Positions 58,345 to 64,000 of a DNA stretch of 64,000 nucleotides are shown here, in pieces (position 1 is the first letter of the stretch; each line of letters opens with the position of its first letter). Under the pieces are notes generated by a model. That model searched no databases and was not told the origin of the DNA. It saw only the letters and a list, made by a program, of their open reading frames with translations. The DNA is from M3007 sp964621185 (lineage in GTDB: Bacteria > Bacteroidota > Bacteroidia > Chitinophagales > Saprospiraceae): positions 17,040 to 81,039 of the forward strand of contig CAZULM010000025.1 in the NCBI GenBank assembly GCA_964621185.1. Direction: 5' to 3'. Position numbers and translations under genes: made by a program.

Positions 58345-59028
58345 ATGAGAAATCATCTAAAATTCCTTTTCTGTTTATTGTTTGTGTGTTTTGCGGCTTT
58401 CAGTGCCTCGGCACAGCTGCGCATCGGCGCCAAGGCCGGCGCGAACTTCGCCAAAGTGAACTACCGTGTTTTTCCGGGCATCCAGCCAGAAATGAACTCT
58501 TCCTATCAAATAGGCGCGTTGGCCGAGCTGCCGGTGGCGCTGACCGACCTTACCTACCTCAACTTCGGGCTGCAACTGCAAGGGAAGGGCTACAAGTATG
58601 TGCTGGATTCCATGGCCTACAAAACCAATGCCTCAGTGAACCCGCTGTACATTCAGGTGCCAGTCAGCATTGTTTTCAAGGGGGAAGATGGCGGCGTGTT
58701 TGGCGGCATCGGCACCTATTTCGCCTTTGGCATGGCTGGGAAAGTAAAGGAAAGCATCCGGTATGCAGCCCCGGGCAACGACAGCAACACTACTGAAAAC
58801 GTCCAGTTTGGCAATACCGACCAAGACCATTTCCGGCCCTTTGATTTCGGCGCCACCCTGGAATTCGGCTACGAGACCATGGGCGGGTTCCGCATCTCTG
58901 GCGAGTACAGCTGGGGCCTGGGCGATTTCCGGTCCCAGTCGATACGCGGCACCAAATTCATCGCGCCCGTCAACCACCGGGTCGCCAGCCTTTGTATTTC
59001 CTACTTTTTCGGCACCGTTGGCCGTTAA
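58345..59028 (+). CDS. PorT-like outer-membrane beta-barrel protein
   Basis: This 227-residue protein starts at 58345 with MRNHLKFLFCLLFVCFAAFS, ending SAQ. Barrel features are LRIGAKAGANFAKVNYRVFP, YLNFGLQLQGKGYKYVLDSM, GVFGGIGTYFAFGMAGKVK and the last strand RVASLCISYFFGTVGR. This is the outer-membrane beta-barrel (OMP_b-brl_2) family that includes PorT. Whether it acts in T9SS cannot be told. It is followed 41 bp later by tryptophan dioxygenase but likely has an unrelated role. Confidence 0.8.
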   Translation: MRNHLKFLFCLLFVCFAAFSASAQLRIGAKAGANFAKVNYRVFPGIQPEMNSSYQIGALAELPVALTDLTYLNFGLQLQGKGYKYVLDSMAYKTNASVNPLYIQVPVSIVFKGEDGGVFGGIGTYFAFGMAGKVKESIRYAAPGNDSNTTENVQFGNTDQDHFRPFDFGATLEFGYETMGGFRISGEYSWGLGDFRSQSIRGTKFIAPVNHRVASLCISYFFGTVGR

Positions 59029-59069
59029 GCTGCCTGGGAAGCTGATTTATTGAGCACTTAAACATCCAC

Positions 59070-59999
59070 ATGAAGCATTCACCTGCACCTGAACTCCTGC
59101 AACGATTAGAAGAAAAGTTTCGGGCTATCGGCCAAAACACGGATACGCACCTGGAAGGGCTGGTTTGGGCAAAGCCCATCACCTATTGGGACTACATCCA
59201 AACCGATGCGCTGTTGAGCTTGCAAGTACAGCGCACGACGCTGCCCGACGAGATGGTGTTCATCATGTACCACCAGATCAACGAGCTGCTTTTCAAGATG
59301 ATTTTGTGGGAAATCGATCAGGTGTCGAACTGCACGGAACTGACTACGCCTTATTTCGCCGAAAAGCTGGCCCGCATCAGCCGATATTTCGACATGCTGG
59401 CCAGTTCTTTCACCATCATGGGCGAAGGCATGGAAGTGGAGCAGTACATGAAATTCCGCAACACGCTCACCCCCGCCAGCGGCTTCCAGAGCGCACAGTA
59501 CCGGCAAATCGAGTTCTGCTCCACCGACCTTATCAACCTCATCGACTACCGGTTCCGCGCTACCATCGACCGCAATACCCCCTACGAGCACGCCTACGAC
59601 CATCTCTACTGGCAGGCCGCCGGGAAAAACCACGAAACAGGGGAAAAAACTACCCTCATCAAGCTGTTCGAGGAGCGCTACAAAGCAGCGTTTTTGCGCA
59701 CCATGGAGGAATACAACCAGAAAAACCTCTGGGCGCGGTTCCGACTCCTGCCCGAGGCCGACCGAAAAGACCCCGCCCTGGTGAACGCCATGCGCCATTA
59801 CGACCACACCGTGAACATCAAATGGGTGATGGCACACTACCACGCAGCGGGCAAATACCTGGAAAGCAAGGGAAAACCTGCCGAGGCAACCGGCGGCAGC
59901 GACTGGAAAAAGTACATGCTGCCGCAGTACCAGCGGCGGATTTTTTTCCCGGAACTTTGGAGCCAGGAGGAACTGGACAACTGGGGAAAGGAGGCATAG
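59070..59999 (+). CDS. kynA: tryptophan 2,3-dioxygenase
   Basis: This 309-residue haem enzyme opens the indole ring of tryptophan to N-formylkynurenine, the first step of the kynurenine route. Family motifs are ITYWDYIQTDALLSLQVQRT, MVFIMYHQINELLFKMILWE, FRNTLTPASGFQSAQYRQIE, and WVMAHYHAAGKYLESKGKPA. The Gly-rich loop reads ATGGSDWKKYM rather than the longer TGGTGGS form, which fits the Bacteroidota branch. No kynB, kynU or kmo gene is seen. Together with fahA it points to aromatic amino acid catabolism. Confidence 0.95.
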   Translation: MKHSPAPELLQRLEEKFRAIGQNTDTHLEGLVWAKPITYWDYIQTDALLSLQVQRTTLPDEMVFIMYHQINELLFKMILWEIDQVSNCTELTTPYFAEKLARISRYFDMLASSFTIMGEGMEVEQYMKFRNTLTPASGFQSAQYRQIEFCSTDLINLIDYRFRATIDRNTPYEHAYDHLYWQAAGKNHETGEKTTLIKLFEERYKAAFLRTMEEYNQKNLWARFRLLPEADRKDPALVNAMRHYDHTVNIKWVMAHYHAAGKYLESKGKPAEATGGSDWKKYMLPQYQRRIFFPELWSQEELDNWGKEA

Positions 60000-60464
60000 G
60001 CGCACCTAACAGGGCAGATCGAATACCAATTTCTGGTGAAACCACCATTTATACTATGATTCGCCTGGTTTTTTTGATTGAGTATGATTGATTCAACTGA
60101 TGTTCAATTGATTACAAAGATCGGCATGCACAAAACCAAGCGGCGTGAAGTATATACATGAGGGCCATCCCGAATTTTGACAGGCATTTCAAATATCGAC
60201 TAACCTGGCATTATTTGTAGGGCAAAATTGTAAAAACCTATTCGTCAGGCCGCGAAAAGCTGTCAGACGATGGCACTTGCTCGATCCGACCACTTTTCGT
60301 GGTCTGGCCAATAAGAATAACAAAAGCCGCACTTTTCCATAACTTTTTATCCTTTAGAAAATTTCAGGATGACTCATGTTTTGTCGCGCCCCTGAAATTG
60401 CAAGATTTTTTTTGCGCGATGGCAAATAGTTCGTATATTCGTTAGCATTTAAAAAAACAGCAGC
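60000..60464. other. intergenic region after kynA
   Basis: This 465-bp gap has no gene. It holds the inverted copy of the 105-bp element (60050-60154), a GACCAC/GTGGTC hairpin (60287-60303), and a TATATTCG box (60432-60439) that may be the -7 element of the next gene. Confidence 0.65.
60050..60154 (-). repeat. 105-bp dispersed element, subfamily 1, copy C (inverted)
   Basis: On the minus strand it reads TATACTTCACGCCGCTTGG to GCGAATCATAGTATA, almost the same as copy B. It lies 51 bp behind the kynA stop. Confidence 0.9.
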
Positions 60465-60860
60465 ATGGCGCACCAATCTCAAGCAGCAATGGACGAAGAG
60501 ACCAAAGACGAACAACTGCTCCAGCGTTTCCTGGAGCAGATAGCCCGGCACATAGAAACGCGATGGGCTTATTTTACCCTGACGGCTACGGAAAAAGCTT
60601 CGGGGATCGCCGCAGACCTCGCAGGCGCCGCTACCATATTTGTATTTGCCCTGCTGGTGCTTTTCTTTCTCACCTTCGGCCTGGCCTGGTGGATGGGTGA
60701 TCTGATCAACAGCCGGGCCGGCGGCTTTGCGCTTACCGGGCTGATTTTCATCCCGATCGGCTACGGGCTTTCCCGTTGGGTGCGCCCGATCGTCCGGATA
60801 AGGATCATTGATGCCATTTTGGAAGAAGAACTAAGCGAAAAACAACCCAAAGATGAATAG
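60465..60860 (+). CDS. phage holin family (holin superfamily III/DUF1469-like) membrane protein
   Basis: This 131-residue protein has an N-terminal amphipathic helix (LLQRFLEQIARHIETRWAYF, TLTATEKASGIAADLAG) and two helices (AATIFVFALLVLFFLTFGLA; GFALTGLIFIPIGYGLSRW) with a charged C-terminus. Despite the family name, chromosomal members are common in Bacteroidota and are not linked to phage. It overlaps the next gene by 8 bp and starts a three-gene cluster of envelope-stress type. The role is unknown. Confidence 0.8.
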   Translation: MAHQSQAAMDEETKDEQLLQRFLEQIARHIETRWAYFTLTATEKASGIAADLAGAATIFVFALLVLFFLTFGLAWWMGDLINSRAGGFALTGLIFIPIGYGLSRWVRPIVRIRIIDAILEEELSEKQPKDE

Positions 60861-61323
60861 CCTTGCCCAGCTTCAACAACGGAAGGCCGCGCTGAAGGCC
60901 CAGATCGAGCAGCAACGCATCGAGCTCAAAAACACCTATAGCGAAGTGCGCAAAGAAATAGAGCCCTCTTTCTTGTTGAAAAAGGCGCTTCAAGGGCTGT
61001 TCAACCACCCAGCTGAAAATGGGCCAGGAAGTGCTGCCGGTTTTTTCGAGCGTTTCCCGCTGCCTGTTTCCTTCCTGGTCGATCTGTTTGTCAAAAACAA
61101 GGCCGTTGCCACGCTCTTGAAATTGTTCGCACCCGCAGCGCTGAAAATCATTCCCCTGTTTTTCAAAGACCGAACAGAAACGGATACCGGGGAACCCAGC
61201 GAAGCGGGTGCCGCCAAAGCAGCGGTGTACGGCCAAATCCGACACGCCGTTGCTTCCTTGCGCAGCCTATTGAATCGAAATGAGGAGCCTTCGCCTGAAA
61301 CACAAGGGCCTATCGAAAACTAA
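60853..61323 (+). CDS. unknown protein of the holin-X/YtxH cluster
   Basis: This 156-residue protein starts with a coiled coil (LAQLQQRKAALKAQIEQQRI, ELKNTYSEVRKEIEPSFLL). A moderately hydrophobic middle (VSFLVDLFVKNKAVATLLKL, FAPAALKIIPLFF) and a charged tail follow. It overlaps the holin-like gene by 8 bp and precedes the YtxH-like gene by 6 bp, so the three are one operon. It may bind the membrane peripherally. No family was recognised. Confidence 0.7.
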   Translation: MNSLAQLQQRKAALKAQIEQQRIELKNTYSEVRKEIEPSFLLKKALQGLFNHPAENGPGSAAGFFERFPLPVSFLVDLFVKNKAVATLLKLFAPAALKIIPLFFKDRTETDTGEPSEAGAAKAAVYGQIRHAVASLRSLLNRNEEPSPETQGPIEN

Positions 61324-61329
61324 TATGCC

Positions 61330-61557
61330 ATGAAAAATAGATCTGCCGCCGAAATACTGCTCGCCGTCTCCGTCCTCGCCGGCGCCGCCTACTTCCTCTT
61401 CTACACAGATGCAGGCCGGCAATGGCTCGAAAGGCTGAAAAACACCGCCACCGACCAGCTCGACAAATGGCTTGCCGACCTGGAAGCGCACCTGCAAGCA
61501 CTGGAAGATGCCGCATTGGCGCCATCACCTGCCCAAAACCCCGGAAACGAACCCTGA
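61330..61557 (+). CDS. YtxH-like small membrane protein
   Basis: This 75-residue protein has one N-terminal helix (AAEILLAVSVLAGAAYFLFY) followed by TDAGRQWLERLKNTATDQLD, a helix typical of YtxH domain proteins. The rest is acidic and Pro-rich. YtxH proteins are general-stress proteins of unknown mechanism. It ends the three-gene cluster. Confidence 0.75.
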   Translation: MKNRSAAEILLAVSVLAGAAYFLFYTDAGRQWLERLKNTATDQLDKWLADLEAHLQALEDAALAPSPAQNPGNEP

Positions 61558-61577
61558 CCCCCCACCAAATCCCATCC

Positions 61578-61609
61578 ATTATCACATTATCAAATTTCCA
61601 AATTATCAA
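61578..61609 (+). repeat. octamer tandem array before the Cys-rich gene
   Basis: ATTATCAC, ATTATCAA, ATTTCCAA, ATTATCAA, then ATTA, ending 9-12 bp before the ATG at 61622. Confidence 0.8.
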
Positions 61610-61621
61610 ATTAATACAATC

Positions 61622-62395
61622 ATGAACACGAACCACTTCATTTCAGGCGTACACAACTACTGCGACCGCTGGTGCGAGCGCTGCGTATTCATCGACCGCT
61701 GCAGCGTCGGGCACATGGAAATCAAGCGCTGGGCCAAAGGCAGCGACTGGAACCCAGAAGATTTCTTCGAAGAGCTCGAAAAAATCTACCCCGACTCCGA
61801 CGAAAACATGCAACAATGGCTTGAAGAGAACGACATCGACTTCAGCGACATCGAGCCCGACGACCTGCCCAAGCCCAGCAAAAAAACGAAAGCACTGGAA
61901 ACTGAAATGCGCCAGCGCGGCGCCGACTACTTCATGGCCTTCAAAACATTTCTCGATACCAACGACGATGCCTTAAAAGCCCGCGGCATCGACCTGCACA
62001 GCGAGCGGGGCCGCCAGGAAGGCCCCGACACCCAGGAGCGCAGCGCCCTGGCCGAGGCCATCGAGGTGCTGCTCTGGTACCAGCATTTTATTTTCGTCAA
62101 GGCCAACCGCGCCGTTGGCGGCATCGACGACATGTACGACGACATCTGGGAAGAATACCAGAGCGATGCCAACGGCAGCGCTAAAGTAGCCTTGATCGGC
62201 GCTGAACGCAGCTTAGGCGCCTGGGAAATGGTGCGCCGGCATTGGCCCGAAAAGCAGGCAGAAATCCTGGGATTCATGCGCCAGCTCAATGGTTTCCGGC
62301 ACCGGATGGAACAAATCTTCCCCGACTGGCGAAAGTTTGTGCGCCCAGGCTTTGATACCGAGAAGCAGCAACGGCTGCTGTTTGGGGAGAATTGA
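61622..62395 (+). CDS. Cys-rich N-terminus protein, unknown function
   Basis: This 257-residue protein starts at 61622; the frame from 61472 overlaps the YtxH gene and lacks coding character. The N-terminus has a CX3CX2CX5C cluster (Cys14, 18, 21, 27 in YCDRWCERCVFIDRCSVG), able to bind zinc or an iron-sulfur cluster. An acidic region (ENDIDFSDIEPDDLPKPS) and a helical domain follow (LAEAIEVLLWYQHFIFVKAN, FMRQLNGFRHRMEQIFPDWR). It is soluble. It is 82 bp upstream of the dehydrogenase gene, possibly in one operon. Confidence 0.7.
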   Translation: MNTNHFISGVHNYCDRWCERCVFIDRCSVGHMEIKRWAKGSDWNPEDFFEELEKIYPDSDENMQQWLEENDIDFSDIEPDDLPKPSKKTKALETEMRQRGADYFMAFKTFLDTNDDALKARGIDLHSERGRQEGPDTQERSALAEAIEVLLWYQHFIFVKANRAVGGIDDMYDDIWEEYQSDANGSAKVALIGAERSLGAWEMVRRHWPEKQAEILGFMRQLNGFRHRMEQIFPDWRKFVRPGFDTEKQQRLLFGEN

Positions 62396-62477
62396 GAACA
62401 CTTTCGGCCTTGCGGGGTTTACAATATAGGTTTTTGCCACAAAACCATCAACCTCTCTGTTCAACATCCAACACAAC

Positions 62478-63929
62478 ATGTCCTTTCTGAAAGATTCCAC
62501 CCTACTCCAACGCCAGGCCTTCATCAACGGAACCTGGACAAGCGCCGCTTCTGGCAATACATTCCCCGTCACCAACCCCGCCAACGGCGAGGAGCTCGCC
62601 CGTGTGGCCGATTGTGGCGCCGCCGAAACAGAACAGGCCATCGCCGCCGCCGAGGCCGCCCTGCCCGCATGGCGCGCCAAAACCGCTACCGCCCGCGCCG
62701 CCATCCTCCGCCGCTGGCACGACCTCATCCTCGAAAACGCCGACGACCTCGGCATGATGATGACCCTCGAACAGGGAAAGCCCCTGGCAGAAGCCAAAGG
62801 CGAAGTGCGCTACGGGGCATCGTTCATCGAGTGGTTTGCCGAAGAAGGGAAACGCGCTTATGGCGACATCATACCCCCGCACATGCCCGGTGTCCGGCTC
62901 CTCGTCACCAAACAGGCCGTGGGCGTAATCGCCGCCATCACACCCTGGAACTTCCCCAATGCCATGATAACCCGAAAGGTAGCCCCTGCACTCGCAGCAG
63001 GCTGCACCGTCGTCATCAAGCCCTCGGAAGAAACGCCATTATCGGCACTGGCCTTAGCCGAACTGGCCACCCGTGCCGGGTTTCCGCCTGGTGTCATCAA
63101 CATCGTGACTGGTACCGATGCGGCAACCATCGGCAAGGCCATGACCGACAGCACCGCCGTGCGCAAGCTTTCCTTTACGGGCAGTACTGCCGTGGGCAAA
63201 TTGCTCATGCGCCAAAGCGCCGACACGGTCAAAAAAATATCGCTGGAACTGGGTGGCAACGCACCGTTTATCGTGTTCGACGATGCCGACCTCGACGCAG
63301 CCGTAGAGGGCGCGATCGTGTCCAAGTACCGCAACGCCGGCCAAACTTGCGTGTGCGCTAACCGCCTGTTCGTGCAAGCGGGGGTGTATGACCTGTTCCT
63401 GGAAAAATTCACCGCCGCCGTGCAGAAACAGAAAGTGGGGGCCGGCACCGAGCAGGGCGTCAACATCGGCCCGCTCATCAACGCCAAAGCGCTCGATAAG
63501 GTAAAACGGCTCGTCGGGAACGCTACCGAGAAAGGCGCGCGCGTGCTCACCGGCGGCCAGGCGATGGAAGGCACCTTTTTTCAGCCCACTGTCTTGGCCG
63601 ATGTCGTATCGGACATGGACATAATGAATGAAGAAATTTTTGGGCCTGTAGCGCCCGTCACACGCTTCTCTGACGACGATGAAGTGATCAGCATGGCCAA
63701 CGACACGCCTTATGGGCTGGCTGCCTATTTCTATGGCCGCGATATTGGCCGGGTGTTCCGCGTAGCAGAGGCCCTGGAATATGGCATGGTGGGGGTGAAT
63801 ACCGGTTTGGTAGCTACCACAGTGGCCCCATTTGGCGGCATGAAAGAAAGCGGTATCGGGCGGGAAGGCTCCAAGTACGGGATCGACGACTTTTTGGAAG
63901 TTAAGTATATTTGTTTGGGGGGTATTTAA
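62478..63929 (+). CDS. gabD: NAD(P)-dependent succinate-semialdehyde dehydrogenase
   Basis: This 483-residue aldehyde dehydrogenase has the cofactor motifs ITPWNFPNAMITRKVAPALA and FTGSTAVGKLLM. The catalytic Glu is in SLELGGNAPFIVFDDADLDA and the catalytic Cys in KYRNAGQTCVCANRLFVQAG. The C-terminal MKESGIGREGSKYGIDDFL is typical of the GabD class. It oxidises succinate semialdehyde to succinate, in GABA or polyamine breakdown. Substrate choice within the class cannot be proven from sequence. No gabT is next to it. Confidence 0.92.
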   Translation: MSFLKDSTLLQRQAFINGTWTSAASGNTFPVTNPANGEELARVADCGAAETEQAIAAAEAALPAWRAKTATARAAILRRWHDLILENADDLGMMMTLEQGKPLAEAKGEVRYGASFIEWFAEEGKRAYGDIIPPHMPGVRLLVTKQAVGVIAAITPWNFPNAMITRKVAPALAAGCTVVIKPSEETPLSALALAELATRAGFPPGVINIVTGTDAATIGKAMTDSTAVRKLSFTGSTAVGKLLMRQSADTVKKISLELGGNAPFIVFDDADLDAAVEGAIVSKYRNAGQTCVCANRLFVQAGVYDLFLEKFTAAVQKQKVGAGTEQGVNIGPLINAKALDKVKRLVGNATEKGARVLTGGQAMEGTFFQPTVLADVVSDMDIMNEEIFGPVAPVTRFSDDDEVISMANDTPYGLAAYFYGRDIGRVFRVAEALEYGMVGVNTGLVATTVAPFGGMKESGIGREGSKYGIDDFLEVKYICLGGI

Positions 63930-64000
63930 CACATAGTTTTTTTAAGTAACTATCCAGCCGCCTTTGGCGGCGAAGAAAAGTCTGGTGAACTGAAAGAATA

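Noticed and set aside
60465..60860. Prophage remnant suggested by a holin-family hit
   Set aside because: There are no other phage genes, and this family is common in chromosomes as a non-phage membrane protein.

Overview
The window looks like a chromosomal segment of a moderately GC-rich member of the Bacteroidota, most likely the Saprospiria (Haliscomenobacter/Lewinella-like). The signs are type IX secretion (T9SS) cargo with C-terminal sorting domains, PorV and PorP/SprF family proteins, a CarboxypepD-TonB receptor, BatD, GbsR, DUF2851, bactofilin/AtpZ, and many promoters of the Bacteroidota form TAnnTTTG. I place it no lower than that from sequence alone. No rRNA, tRNA, prophage, transposase or CRISPR array was seen.

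Layout. 1-8 kb: a truncated outer-membrane protein, an OmpA/SPOR-like protein, a MerR regulator with a degenerate cobalamin module, a membrane protein with an effector-associated-like N-terminus, rmlD, a MoxR ATPase, a GbsR regulator and DUF2851. 8-18 kb: a 2-hydroxyacid dehydrogenase, then a TonB-dependent receptor, a 1358-residue secreted protein and a PorV-like protein in one apparent operon. 18-29 kb: housekeeping genes (greA, batD, an FKBP isomerase, a methylmalonyl-CoA mutase small subunit, iscS/microORF/iscU/iscA, panD, asnS, an RsbW-like kinase, ybeY). 29-42 kb: two tandem T9SS cargo paralogues, fahA, a CorC-type CBS protein, an ECF sigma factor, pabB, two glycosyltransferases and an M48 peptidase. 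42-46 kb: a three-gene unit of propeller sensor kinase, LytTR regulator and globin, with stop/start overlaps. 47-54 kb: an ECF sigma factor and anti-sigma-like TPR protein divergent from a membrane-anchored protein and a large TPR-CHAT (caspase-like) protein, followed by a pentameric ligand-gated ion channel homologue. 54-58 kb: an AbiE-type toxin-antitoxin pair placed where the F-type ATP synthase operon would be expected to continue after bactofilin-atpZ-atpI-like genes, then PorP/SprF. 58-64 kb: a PorT-like barrel, tryptophan 2,3-dioxygenase, a holin-X/YtxH-like membrane cluster, a Cys-rich unknown and succinate-semialdehyde dehydrogenase.

Structure between genes. Five copies of a roughly 105-bp element (two related subfamilies) lie just behind stop codons. 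A second repeat includes a perfect 31-bp inverted pair. Short tandem arrays with units of 7 or 8 bp sit in or next to the leaders of seven genes. The strongest candidates for something not described are the TonB receptor/giant secreted protein/PorV operon, the sigma/anti-sigma/CHAT locus, the LytTR-globin unit with its 21-bp-periodic upstream repeat, and the leader micro-tandem arrays. Functions given for these are inference from domains and order only.
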